Of a DNA stretch of 64,000 bases, positions 42,292 through 50,335 are shown in pieces. The notes beneath the pieces are model-generated. The model searched no databases. It saw only the letters and a program-made list of their open reading frames with translations, and was not told the DNA's origin. How positions within the stretch are numbered: position 1 is the first letter of the stretch; every line of letters begins with the position of its first letter. Origin of the DNA: Methylobacterium durans (lineage in GTDB: Bacteria > Pseudomonadota > Alphaproteobacteria > Rhizobiales > Beijerinckiaceae); the NCBI RefSeq assembly GCF_003173715.1, contig NZ_CP029550.1, forward strand, positions 1,116,001-1,180,000, written 5' to 3'. The position numbers and the translations under genes were made by a program.

Positions 42292-42936
42292 TCAGTTCTG
42301 CCGAACGTCAGTCAAGATCGACTGCTTGTCCAGTACTGCTCCAGCCTCGTCGAAGCGATAGACGAGGATTTGACTTGTTGCGAGGTGCACCTCCGCCACG
42401 TCCTCTGCGCTGAGGCCGTCTAGGTGCATGACGAGAGATCGCAATGAGTTGCCGTGAGCCACTACAAGCGTACGCCTGCCTTCTTGTACCTGCGGCGCAA
42501 TCTCTCGCCTGTAGTACGGCACCAGCCGCTCGGCGGTCATGGCGAGGCTCTCACCACCCGGAGGCACAGCATCATATGACTTCCGCCATAGACGGACCTG
42601 CTGCACCCCCCATCGTGCCCGGGCCTCCTCCTTGTTCAGACCGGCGAGCTCTCCATAGTCGCGCTCGTTCAGCGCCCCAGCCCGTCGGACGGTGAGAGTG
42701 GATTGCCCGAGTTCCGCCAGCATGAGGGACAATGTGCGCTGGGCACGCGTGAGCTCGCTGGTGAACGCGACGTCGAAACAGAATCCAAGTTTTCCGAGCT
42801 GATGCCCAGCCTGGATGGCTTCGGCCACGCCTTGGCTGGTGAGATCAGAGTTTCGCAAGCCAGAGAAGAGATCCTGCTGGTTATCGTAGCTTTGCCCGTG
42901 GCGCACGAGCACGAGAGTTCGTTCAGTCGCCGTCAT
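42292..42936 (-). CDS. 2,3-bisphosphoglycerate-dependent phosphoglycerate mutase-like protein
   Basis: A 214-residue histidine phosphatase-superfamily protein. His13 in LVLVRHGQSYDNQQDLF is the phospho-acceptor; the family also requires the segments ERDYGELAGLNKEEARARWG and PPGGESLAMTAERLVPYY and the second His in TLVVAHGNSLRSLVMHLDGL, all present. This pattern is closer to GpmA than to general phosphatases, but the first motif is divergent (YDNQQDLFSG instead of WNLENRFTGW). It interconverts 3- and 2-phosphoglycerate if it is a true mutase. It may be an extra copy carried on accessory DNA. Confidence 0.85.
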   Translation of the reverse strand: MTATERTLVLVRHGQSYDNQQDLFSGLRNSDLTSQGVAEAIQAGHQLGKLGFCFDVAFTSELTRAQRTLSLMLAELGQSTLTVRRAGALNERDYGELAGLNKEEARARWGVQQVRLWRKSYDAVPPGGESLAMTAERLVPYYRREIAPQVQEGRRTLVVAHGNSLRSLVMHLDGLSAEDVAEVHLATSQILVYRFDEAGAVLDKQSILTDVRQN

Positions 42937-43264
42937 CTCACCGCCGCCCTTTGCGAAGCCGGGCATATAGCAAACGGCGCGGTTCATTCACCGGGGGATC
43001 CGCGTCGCGGGGCAGATAAGGAAGGCAGACACCCTGATCCTGCCAGGCACGCCATCGTCGGCACGCTTGTTCTCGGCTCAAGGCAGGGGCAGCACTGTCG
43101 CTTGAGAAGGCCTTTCAGCCGCTAAAGTCCTCGCCAGTGCCGAGGCCATCATCTGCAGTGAAACGTCAGCCGCGCACCAGCGCTTGGCATCCCTCCTCAC
43201 CCAGCTACATGCTTTGACCCCTCCGCTGCTCCTGCAGGGACTGACGAAGCGCTGCAATCGTGTT
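42937..43264. other. Gene-poor stretch
   Basis: This 328-bp stretch lies between the mutase-like gene and a small minus-strand gene. I see no gene, RNA or IS fragment in it. Confidence 0.35.
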
Positions 43265-43420
43265 CTACTGCGCCGGGTTTGGGTCTCGCCCTGCGATGTA
43301 GTTGAGCGTCACCAAGGCAATTTGCAGGGCTGCGGCTGGATCCCGTCCTTCTCGGCGTGCTTGCTCGAGAATGCCGGCGACGTTCTCCATGGCTTCTGCA
43401 GTCGCTTCGTAGCTGCGCAT
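43265..43420 (-). CDS. Small hypothetical protein (51 aa)
   Basis: From ATG 43420 with GAGGTGAGAG upstream, the frame encodes MRSYEATAEAMENVAGILEQ, then ARREGRDPAAALQIALVTLN, ending NPAQ. It is a well-formed helical protein with a good ribosome binding site and regular codon usage, so it is likely translated. No family recognised. Confidence 0.6.
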   Translation of the reverse strand: MRSYEATAEAMENVAGILEQARREGRDPAAALQIALVTLNYIAGRDPNPAQ

Positions 43421-43512
43421 CTCTCACCTCGGTGCGCTCGGCTCCACATGCGGCAAGCCTGGCTGCTCCTGTTTTCCGCTGCATCACCGAACGCTTGCTG
43501 GGCCGCAGCTCC

Positions 43513-43641
43513 ATGAGACACTGGCGGTGGTTTGTCCGGGTTGACGGCGAAATTCGAGACGCCCTGCGGAAGGCCAAAGTGGCTATGGGACGCTACGGAT
43601 GGCTTGTGAAATCCACTGATGATGCCGCTCCTCCGACGTGA
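43513..43641 (+). CDS. Small hypothetical protein (42 aa)
   Basis: A basic 42-residue frame (MRHWRWFVRVDGEIRDALRK, then AKVAMGRYGWLVKS). It has codon bias like other small genes here, but no strong ribosome binding site. It may be a remnant. Confidence 0.35.
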   Translation: MRHWRWFVRVDGEIRDALRKAKVAMGRYGWLVKSTDDAAPPT

Positions 43642-43691
43642 CATAATGGCTGACACGGTCGCAACCCGCCCAGTGTCGGAGCGAGGGCAGC

Positions 43692-43892
43692 ATGCCGAAG
43701 AGGGTGTTCCAGGTTAAGCTGGACGACGCCGAGGCGGCGGATCTCGAGTAGTTGGCGGCTTCGTTGAAGGTGACGGTCAGCCAGTTCCTGTACAATGCCG
43801 TGACCGACGCTATTCGTGCCAAGCACCGCGACCGCGACCGTTGGGCGTCGCCTGCCGACGATAATCCCGCCGCGGATGCATTGGACGACTGA
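43692..43892 (+). pseudogene. Ribbon-helix-helix-like protein with an in-frame amber codon
   Basis: The frame starts at ATG 43692 with GGAGCGAGGG upstream and encodes MPKRVFQVKLDDAEAADLE, then TAG at 43749-43751, then LAASLKVTVSQFLYNAVTDA and on to TGA at 43890. Reading through the single amber gives a 66-residue protein with a ribbon-helix-helix-like layout (short strand, helix, VTVSQFL turn, helix), as in small DNA-binding antitoxins. Codon usage is regular on both sides of the stop, so the mutation is recent, or the stop is suppressed. Confidence 0.65.
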
Positions 43893-44201
43893 GTGCCGCG
43901 TCGCGCAATCAGATCCGCGGGCCACTTGCGCGCCGAGCTTTGCCGCGCTGGTGGCCCGCAACGCAGGGCTGTCGAAACGTCTGCAGGTATAAACTGCGCT
44001 TGCGGCAGCCGAGTTCTGCTCAGCGAAAAAAGCACTGTAGTAAGCAATGTGCAACTGGAGCAGGCAACCTAAGCTGAAGCGCAATAAAATCGGTGCTGGC
44101 CGAGGCAACTAGGCGATATTTTGCTTTCTCGTCCGCTAAAAGTGGAACCGCGCTCCGCGAGCGGACTTGTTCTTACTGGCAACAATTTTGGAGGAACGCC
44201 C
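43893..44201. other. Gene-poor stretch
   Basis: This 309-bp stretch precedes the repeat-containing secreted protein gene. It is partly A/T-rich (44080-44130) and should include that gene's promoter. I see no other gene. Confidence 0.35.
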
Positions 44202-44585
44202 GTGAAAATTTCGTTGATCGTCGGTGCAGCTGCCATTCTCGCGCTAACGGCAGGGACATCCCTGGCAGCGCCTTGCAATACTGGCTCCACGGCGGGCCAG
44301 CAGACTTCAAACGACAGAAATTCGCGTGCTGATCCAGGCGCCAAGAACCTGGCCGGCGGCGAGCAGCCGGCCTCGCCTGGCACGGTGGGCGCGATGAACA
44401 ATGTCGGCGCCAACCAGGGCCTGGGTGAAAAGCAGGTGGCTAACACCGTGACGGAGAAGGGCCGCGAGGACCCGGCCAGCAAGAACATGGCTGGTGGTCA
44501 GCAGCCGGCCTCGCCTGGAACCGTTGGCGCGCTCAACAACGTCGGTGAGTATCAGGCGCTCGGCAAGAAGGACGACAATTGCTGA
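44202..44585 (+). CDS. Secreted protein with two internal repeats
   Basis: A GTG-started 127-residue protein with a strong TTGGAGGAACG ribosome binding site. A signal peptide (VKISLIVGAAAILALTAGTS, cleaved near LAAPC) is followed by two similar units: NLAGGEQPASPGTVGAMNNV and NMAGGQQPASPGTVGALNNV, separated by a charged spacer. The mature protein is Gly/Asn/Pro-rich and probably disordered in the periplasm or outside the cell. A strong terminator follows. No known domain. Confidence 0.7.
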   Translation: MKISLIVGAAAILALTAGTSLAAPCNTGSTAGQQTSNDRNSRADPGAKNLAGGEQPASPGTVGAMNNVGANQGLGEKQVANTVTEKGREDPASKNMAGGQQPASPGTVGALNNVGEYQALGKKDDNC

Positions 44586-44614
44586 GCGCCCGGATGGACA
44601 GCTCCGCCCAGATC

Positions 44615-44645
44615 GCCCGCCCGGCTCGCGCCGCGGCGGGCTTTT
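44615..44645 (+). terminator. Rho-independent terminator after the repeat protein gene
   Basis: GCCCGCC and GGCGGGC form a perfect 7-bp stem around a G/C-rich loop, followed by TTTTC. It begins 29 bases after the stop codon. Confidence 0.85.
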
Positions 44646-44727
44646 CATGCGCAGAGTTGCACGCACGTGATCGCGCGGCTTGCTGATGTCGTGACCATGA
44701 AGCGGCACAGACGTACGGAGTACTGCC

Positions 44728-44922
44728 ATGTCTAGTCAAGAAAAACATACCCCGTGTCGCGGCGGCTTCCGCTCCTTCCATACGGCGCGACGCACCATCC
44801 AGGGCTTCGAGGCCATGCTTTGGCTGCGCAAGGGCTTCGGCTTTGCCGGCGCGTGGACCGTCCGCGAGCAGAACCATCTGCTCGCAACCTGCTTCGGACT
44901 TCCCGCCGCGAATAAAGCATGA
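44728..44922 (+). pseudogene. IS6-family transposase, C-terminal remnant
   Basis: The frame encodes CRGGFRSFHTARRTIQGFEA, then MLWLRKGFGFAGAWTVREQN and stops at LPAANKA. The phrase RTARRTIxGFEAMxxLRKG is the end of IS6-type DDE transposases. The catalytic core is missing, and an IS5-type remnant follows within 60 bases. Confidence 0.7.
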
Positions 44923-44977
44923 GAGCGGGGCGGTAGACGCCCTTTTGCGGCGCGCATCCGGGTTTGCGACGCGCCCA

Positions 44978-45304
44978 GTCAGCGACTACAAGGGTGCCGC
45001 CACCATGCTGCCCGCCATGCCGGAGGCGCCCATGCTCATCGCTGATCAGGGCTACGACGCCGACTGGTTCCGCCAAGCGCTGCGCGACTACGGCAGGCGC
45101 CCCTGCATCCCTGGGCGCTCGGGCCGCTCACGTCTAATCCGCCACGGCAAGCAGCTCTACCGGCAGCGTCACAAGATCGAGATCATGTTCGGTCGACTGA
45201 AGGACTGGCGGCGCATAGCCACCCGCTACGACCGGTGCGCGCACACCTTCATGTCCGCCATCGCGCTCGCCGCCACCGTGCTCTTTTGGCTGCCGAGGTT
45301 GTGA
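44978..45304 (+). pseudogene. IS5-family transposase, C-terminal remnant
   Basis: About 108 codons match the C-terminal half of IS5-type transposases: VSDYKGAATML, APMLIADQGYDADWFRQALR with a catalytic Asp, then QRHKIEIMFGRLKDWRRIAT with the catalytic Glu, and SAIALAATVLFWLPRL. The N-terminal half has been lost at the junction with the IS6-like remnant. Confidence 0.85.
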
Positions 45305-45485
45305 GTCCTGAGCCTACAGCAGGCTCTCAGTGGTTTTGGAGCGTTCCGCTAGGACAAGCCCTATTGGAGCGACATGAGCCGAGGTGGGCGGCCGACTTGA
45401 ACTTCCGCTAGCCCTTTCGCGCTCTGCTGCATTGTAGGAGAAAGGTGGTCAAAGATCGCCGGCCGGAAACCAGGACAGAACGCTC

Positions 45486-45974
45486 ATGATGGCCAACCTC
45501 CGGCTGCACTTTACTCTCGCAGCCCTGCTGACCGGCACAGCTGCTTACGCAGAGCCGCCCAAAGCAGCCGTGTTCGACTTCCAACTAGCTGATCAAGGCA
45601 TGCTCGGCCCGACAGAGGCCGACCGGGCACGCTTAGCACCTCTCAGCGGCCTGTTTCGCTCCCTGCTCAAAGACAGCGGTCGCTATGAGATCGTGTCGAC
45701 GGATCCGGTGAAGGAAGAGGTGATTAAAGGATCCGACCTACGCCGCTGCAACGGCTGCGCTGAGGAATATGCCCGGAAACTTGGGGCTGATGTCGCCATC
45801 ACGGGCGAGATCCAGAAAGTCTCCAACTTGATCCTTAACATCAACGTCTACGTGAAGGATCTTAAGAGCGGCAAGCCAGAGCAGGCCTACAGCGTGGACA
45901 TCCGCGGCAATAATGACACGTCGTTCGACCGTGGCCTCAGGTACCTCGTGAAGAACAACTTACCTACACCGTAG
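45486..45974 (+). CDS. Secreted DUF2380/DUF3280-like protein
   Basis: A 162-residue protein with a signal peptide (LRLHFTLAALLTGTAAYAEP). The mature protein has an alpha/beta pattern: AAVFDFQLADQG, LSGLFRSLLKDSGRYEIVST, then CNGCAEEYARKLGADVAITG and VSNLILNINVYVKDLKSG. This resembles the DUF2380/DUF3280 group of periplasmic proteins found in methylotrophs and rhizobia, related to the N-terminal part of CsgG/TolB-like domains. A CNGC pair may form a disulfide. The function is unknown. Confidence 0.7.
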   Translation: MMANLRLHFTLAALLTGTAAYAEPPKAAVFDFQLADQGMLGPTEADRARLAPLSGLFRSLLKDSGRYEIVSTDPVKEEVIKGSDLRRCNGCAEEYARKLGADVAITGEIQKVSNLILNINVYVKDLKSGKPEQAYSVDIRGNNDTSFDRGLRYLVKNNLPTP

Positions 45975-46160
45975 GTGAAATCGGTCCACATAACTGCCCC
46001 TCGCGGATCGATAGATGTCTACGAGCCATGCGCTCTGATGCTGGCCCAGGCGTGCTGTTCCATAACTTCCAGCCCGCGAACCTGGGCGCTTGCCGCTTTC
46101 ACACTCTTTCTCACCCCGGATAATGGTTGCGTATCGGGGTCAGGCGGAGCGGAGCGAGGC

Positions 46161-46376
46161 GTGACGCGATCAATCGAAGATCAGTTGGATGCCCTCGACC
46201 GTCTCATCGCGGAAGGCGAGAAGCGCCACGGCGAGCAGGTCGCGCGGATCGAGCAGCTGAACGAGAACGGGCAGTGTGCGATCGGGGCCAGGGGCGTGTT
46301 GCAGAACATCAAGACCAACCTCGCGACACTGCGCACCCGCCGGGCGCATCTTCACACTATGCGGACGAAGTCGTGA
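46161..46376 (+). CDS. Small coiled-coil hypothetical protein
   Basis: From GTG 46161 the 71-residue product (TRSIEDQLDALDRLIAEGEK, RHGEQVARIEQLNENGQCAI, NIKTNLATLRTRRAHLHTMR) is entirely helical with heptad-like spacing. GCGAGGC lies upstream as a weak ribosome binding site. No family recognised; similar short frames are common on alphaproteobacterial mobile DNA. Confidence 0.5.
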   Translation: MTRSIEDQLDALDRLIAEGEKRHGEQVARIEQLNENGQCAIGARGVLQNIKTNLATLRTRRAHLHTMRTKS

Positions 46377-46614
46377 CTGCCCTCGCCGCCAGAGAGGGAC
46401 CGCCTGCGCGGGAGGAGAAGGGACGTGATCGAGCAGGCGTGCGAGCAGCCCGAGTGGCGAGTTTCCGATGAGCCAGCTCCCGCTGCACAGCGGTTGACGC
46501 GCGCCGAACGGCGTCGTCAGCGGCCCTGTTGCGCGACGGCTGCTGAGAGGTAGAGGTAGGGGGTGCACGAGCATGACCCTCGTGCAGCTCGCATCGCTAG
46601 GAGGTGACCACGTC

Positions 46615-46824
46615 ATGGCTCCGATCAAGAGACTGGCCCGTGTTCTCACCGACGAGGTCCACGGCGAGTTTCACATCACCCTTGAGGCTGAGGGTGGTGA
46701 GACCTTCCAGGTCGCCGCGACCGAGCAGCAGATCGCTGACCTGATTGACGAGCTCGATGATCTTCTCGGCGATGATGCCGATGAGGATGAGGTCACGGAA
46801 CACAAGGAGATGGGCGACGAGTAA
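46615..46824 (+). CDS. Small acidic hypothetical protein
   Basis: From ATG 46615, preceded by TAGGAGGTGACC, the product is 69 residues: MAPIKRLARVLTDEVHGEFH, ITLEAEGGETFQVAATEQQI, then the acidic tail LIDELDDLLGDDADEDEVTE. The strong ribosome binding site and codon bias support expression. The strongly acidic C-terminus could bind metals or a basic partner; the next gene's product is secreted and has a basic middle part, but a link is speculative. Confidence 0.65.
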   Translation: MAPIKRLARVLTDEVHGEFHITLEAEGGETFQVAATEQQIADLIDELDDLLGDDADEDEVTEHKEMGDE

Positions 46825-46904
46825 CACTCGCGGCCTATCTGTGCACTCACCGGAACGTCCCCTCCTTGGCCCGGTTGATCTCGACGATACCCGAGGAGGG
46901 GATC

Positions 46905-47150
46905 ATGAAAGTCCTTTTGGCGTCATCGGTGCTGGCGGTCGGCTTACTTGCCGCCGGGCCGGTATCTGCCCAGAGCATTGAGGTCGGTCCTGGTGGCCCG
47001 TCGGTCGACTTTCGATCCAGAGGACAGCGCGAGCGCGACATCGATCGCGTAGAGAGACGACGTGACATCGAACGTGGCGGAGTGGTCCGGGAGCGGCGCG
47101 AAATCCAGCGCGCTCCGGGGGCGGCCGATGACGACGATGACGAGGAGTGA
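46905..47150 (+). CDS. Small secreted charged protein
   Basis: From ATG 46905, with GAGGAGGGGATC upstream, the 81-residue product has a signal peptide (MKVLLASSVLAVGLLAAGPV, cleavage after VSAQ). The mature part is highly charged: an Arg/Glu/Asp-rich stretch (QRERDIDRVERRRDIERGGV) and an acidic end (DDDDDEE). Such proteins are frequent in Methylobacterium and likely disordered in the periplasm. No function known. Confidence 0.65.
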   Translation: MKVLLASSVLAVGLLAAGPVSAQSIEVGPGGPSVDFRSRGQRERDIDRVERRRDIERGGVVRERREIQRAPGAADDDDDEE

Positions 47151-47791
47151 GATCCCGCCAACAGCCCACACCGTCTGGTAGCTCTGGCTGCAGCAGGTTA
47201 TTCTGATCAGTGCGCCGCCCTCGCCAGCACCTCAGTCAAGTGGCCTGTCGCAAAGTCTTCTGGATCGCTGCTTCAGCTGGGATTGTTATCTGCCGAGCCT
47301 GCCTCGGCACAACCCAAGGCAGCCATCTCACTGCCTTCTGACCTGAGCGTACAACGAGACGTGAGACAGCGCTGCGTTCTCAGGCACCTCGTCGAGTGAC
47401 CGAAGAAATTTTGCGACAGGCTCGTAGAGGCGCACCGCACCCCATCCGTCAGGGGATCGGCTGACGGCAAACCACGGCTAAGGTGCTGATGAGGCGCGTT
47501 CATTTTCTCAGGTTAAGCAGTGGTGCTGGATCTGCGGCTTCTCCGCAGTTTTGTGTGAAACCCCCAGTTTGGCTGATTGGCGTGTCTTCTCTGTGCCCAT
47601 CGCGATGGCCGCGAGCGCAGGACGCTGACGTTCCAATAGGGCTTGGCCTATCCGGACTGAGCCGGCGCTTTGAGCCGCGCGCATGGCGGATTAGAGATTG
47701 TGTAGGACAACGAGCCGGAACAAACCCGACTGGTTTCCGCTAGGCGCGCCGCGGGCTGACAGCGCGCGTGTTTCCCCAGGGAGGGACATCC
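47151..47791. other. Gene-poor stretch
   Basis: About 640 bp lie between the charged secreted protein gene and the CBS-domain gene. A small hairpin TGCGG-CTTCT-CCGCA followed by GTTTTG lies at about 47536-47555 and could be a weak terminator on the plus strand. I see no supported gene; open frames here lack ribosome binding sites. The end of the stretch holds the promoter of the CBS gene. Confidence 0.4.
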
Positions 47792-48223
47792 ATGACCGTC
47801 GCCCATATTCTGGCCGAGAAGGGCTCCTCCGTTGTCACGGTGCAGCCCGAGCGCACCCTCGATGATGCAATCCACCTGCTGGCCGATAAGGGCATCGGCG
47901 CCTTAGTCGTCTGTGACACTGAGGGGCACATTGCCGGCATCCTCTCGGAGCGCGACATCACGCGGGCGTTGGCGCACCAGGGCGCTACTGCACTCGATGC
48001 TCTCGTCTCAAGCCACATGACTGCCGACGTGACCACCTGCCGCCGCGAGACCACCAATGAGGAGATCATGCGGCTGATGACGGACGGGCGTTTCCGCCAC
48101 ATGCCAGTCTGCGAGAACGGTAGGCTCGTCGGACTCGTCTCGATCGGGGACGTGGTCAAGCGTCGCCTTCCCACCTTGCAGGCCGAGCAGCGGGCGATGC
48201 GCGACTACATCACGGGAGCTTGA
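47792..48223 (+). CDS. CBS-domain pair protein
   Basis: The 143-residue protein consists of two CBS motifs. The first spans residues about 8-62 (VVTVQPERTLDDAIHLLADK, GIGALVVCDTEGHIAGILSE, RDITRAL) and the second residues about 75-130 (MTADVTTCRRETTNEEIMRL, FRHMPVCENGRLVGLVSIGD). Such stand-alone pairs bind adenosine nucleotides and act as energy sensors. GGGAGGGACATCC lies before the ATG. Stress- or redox-linked CBS proteins of this layout are common in rhizobia. Confidence 0.9.
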   Translation: MTVAHILAEKGSSVVTVQPERTLDDAIHLLADKGIGALVVCDTEGHIAGILSERDITRALAHQGATALDALVSSHMTADVTTCRRETTNEEIMRLMTDGRFRHMPVCENGRLVGLVSIGDVVKRRLPTLQAEQRAMRDYITGA

Positions 48224-48304
48224 GGCAGCCGTTTTGGCCGCTCAAATGTAATCGTGGGCGTAGCGCTCATTGTGGCGGGTGCCACCGAACTTTGCGGCAT
48301 TCCG

Positions 48305-49252
48305 CTAGGTGTCATTACCGAGGAGGTTGTCCTTGGTGATGCGGCTGATGGGCGGTTGTCCACCGAGGGCGGCGTGGGGTCGGCTGTGGTTGTAGGCTCC
48401 GATCCAGGGCCGCATGGCCTGGGTTCGCTTGGCCGAGGTGGCGAAAGGGCGGGCGTAGGCCCATTCGCGCAAGTTCGACTGGATGAAGCGCTCGGCCTTG
48501 CCGTTGGTGCGCGGTGTGTAGGGCCGGGTGCGGACGTGGCGCAGGCCGCCCGTCCGGATGACGGCCGCGAAGGCGCGCGAGCGGTAAGCCGAGCCGTTGT
48601 CGGTCATGACGCGCTCCACCGCGATCCCGTGCCAGCCGAAGAAGCCGATCGCCCGGGTCAGGAAGCCCGTCGCGCTATCCTGGCGATCGTTCGGCAGGAT
48701 CTCGGTGTAGGCGAGCCAGGATGCAGCATCGACGGCCACGTGCAAGTGGTCCCAGCCGATGCCGCGGTTCCTGACCATGCCGACATGGTGGCCCGTGATG
48801 CGACGGCCGACCCCGTCGATGCGGCCGAGCTTCCTCGTGTCGATGTGGATCAACTCGCCCGGCGGCTCCCGCTCGTAGCGAGTGACCGGCGGCCTCGGGT
48901 CGAGCGCCGCCAACCGCCCGAGACCGAGCCGGCGCAGCACGGCGCCCACTATCGAGAGAGGCCGCCGGGCCTGGCCGGCAATGGACGGCCCGGACAGGTG
49001 CTCCCGTCGGAGCCGCGCGATCTCAGCTTCCGCTCCCGCGTCGAGCCGGGTCGGCGAGCGATGCGGACGGGAGGAGCGGTCCTGCAAGCCCGCCGCGCCC
49101 TCCGCCGCGAACCGGTCCCGCCACTTGCGCACCGTCTTCGGATCGATCCCCATCGCATCCGCCACGATGGCCACCGTCCAGCCCTGGGCCAGCCGGTCCA
49201 CAATCCGGCGTCGACCCAGCGGTGTCGTGCGGGCATCCTGGTGCGCGTCCAT
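48305..49252 (-). CDS. IS481-family transposase
   Basis: A 315-residue transposase from ATG 49252 (MDAHQDARTTPLGRRRIVDR), the usual start of this family; an in-frame start at 49327 would add 25 atypical residues. There is an N-terminal helix-turn-helix (TVAIVADAMGIDPKTVRKWR, then AAGLQDRSSRPHRSP) and an rve domain with DDE residues in LIHIDTRKLG, VERVMTDNGSAYRS and the Glu of RTNGKAERFIQSNLRE. The end YNHSRPHAALGGQPP is typical. No disruption is seen. I could not fix the terminal repeats of the element with confidence. Confidence 0.92.
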   Translation of the reverse strand: MDAHQDARTTPLGRRRIVDRLAQGWTVAIVADAMGIDPKTVRKWRDRFAAEGAAGLQDRSSRPHRSPTRLDAGAEAEIARLRREHLSGPSIAGQARRPLSIVGAVLRRLGLGRLAALDPRPPVTRYEREPPGELIHIDTRKLGRIDGVGRRITGHHVGMVRNRGIGWDHLHVAVDAASWLAYTEILPNDRQDSATGFLTRAIGFFGWHGIAVERVMTDNGSAYRSRAFAAVIRTGGLRHVRTRPYTPRTNGKAERFIQSNLREWAYARPFATSAKRTQAMRPWIGAYNHSRPHAALGGQPPISRITKDNLLGNDT

Positions 49253-49409
49253 CCGAGGCTCCGGGTCCAGAGCTGTAGGCTTCGCAACCACAGAGGACGC
49301 AGAAGAGGCTCTGCTGCCCGCTTTCATGCTTTGTTCGTGGTGAGAAGTCCGCTTGGTCGCGCATCCTTTTGGGCTGGCATATGATCAACACCAAGCAGGA
49401 GACAGCGCC

Positions 49410-49610
49410 GTGGACAATCAGACCGCATTGGACGCCTTAGCGCTTCAGCATCAGCGTTTCACGGACATGCTCCGCTCAGCCGACAGCGGTATCTGGTGGT
49501 CGTCGGATGCTGCTGCCGGGCTGAATGCTGAAAAGATCAAGGCCCAAGCTGACCTGATTGGCGCCGCCTTGGACGAACTGGAAAGCCTCATCAAAAAGAT
49601 CAACGCGTAG
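49410..49610 (+). CDS. Small hypothetical protein
   Basis: A GTG-started 66-residue protein with CAGGAGACAG upstream. The sequence (VDNQTALDALALQHQRFTDM, LRSADSGIWWSSDAAAGLNA, LIGAALDELESLIKKINA) is helical and acidic, with no known domain. It lies directly beyond the IS481 region. Confidence 0.5.
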   Translation: MDNQTALDALALQHQRFTDMLRSADSGIWWSSDAAAGLNAEKIKAQADLIGAALDELESLIKKINA

Positions 49611-49772
49611 CTTCCGGCGAGGATATGGGACCAGTACGCACGCCCGCGCGAGAGGCGGTCTCACATGGCGCAATCGGGAGCAATACGCGCGAGCGCGCGA
49701 GGCCGTCTCTCAATGCTCGGTGCAGTAGCGGACCGCCCATTCCTCGGCCGTCATCTCGGGCGAGATCTGAGC

Positions 49773-49892
49773 TTAGGCGTTCCCCTGCAGGGTCTTGCGG
49801 CCGGCGGCAACCTGCTGGCCCCAATCCGCCGGGATCTCGGCCGATCCAGCCTCGCGCTCCTCGACCGTCAGCAGCTCGTCGCAGAGGAACAC
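49773..49892 (-). CDS. Very small hypothetical frame
   Basis: From GTG 49892 the frame encodes 39 residues (VFLCDELLTVEEREAGSAEI, PADWGQQVAAGRKTLQGNA). The codon pattern is strongly GC-biased and the residues look natural, but there is no clear ribosome binding site and no family. Just beyond its stop a second short coding-like frame (AQISPEMTAEEWAVRYCTEH) follows, so both may be pieces of a decayed gene. Confidence 0.3.
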   Translation of the reverse strand: MFLCDELLTVEEREAGSAEIPADWGQQVAAGRKTLQGNA

Positions 49893-50335
49893 CTTTGATC
49901 TCGCAAGTCTGGCGGACTGTGCTCTTCTAGGCCCGTCGGCACGCGGCGCTGTGGCAGCCGAGTTGAACCGGCGGAAGATGGCGACGTCGCAGGGCGACCG
50001 CTGGCACGAGCAGAGGGCCATCCGGATTCAGGAGCGCCTCTGAGAGGCAGTTCAGATCATGCCTCGGCCCTGCCTGTCGCAACTCTTCTTCTCGAACGGC
50101 CCCGCCATTGTGCAACGCTATCAGAAGCTTGCCTCCCGAGCCTGACGTTTGATAAAATTCGTCACACTTTAAATAAAAACAAATGGTACATGCGGCACTT
50201 GAAAATAACCGCTTCAATTGCAATTTAGGTGCAGTGCAGCATATGCGGCAGAATGCTTCGCTGCCTAAGATGAATGTGCTTATTGTCTCATTTATAAGCG
50301 CCACGAATTCATAATCCATAGGGAAGGAAGCCACC
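49893..50335. other. Intergenic region upstream of the phasin gene
   Basis: About 440 bp without a supported gene. The second half (50140-50320) is markedly A/T-rich and probably contains the promoter of the phasin gene. Confidence 0.4.
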
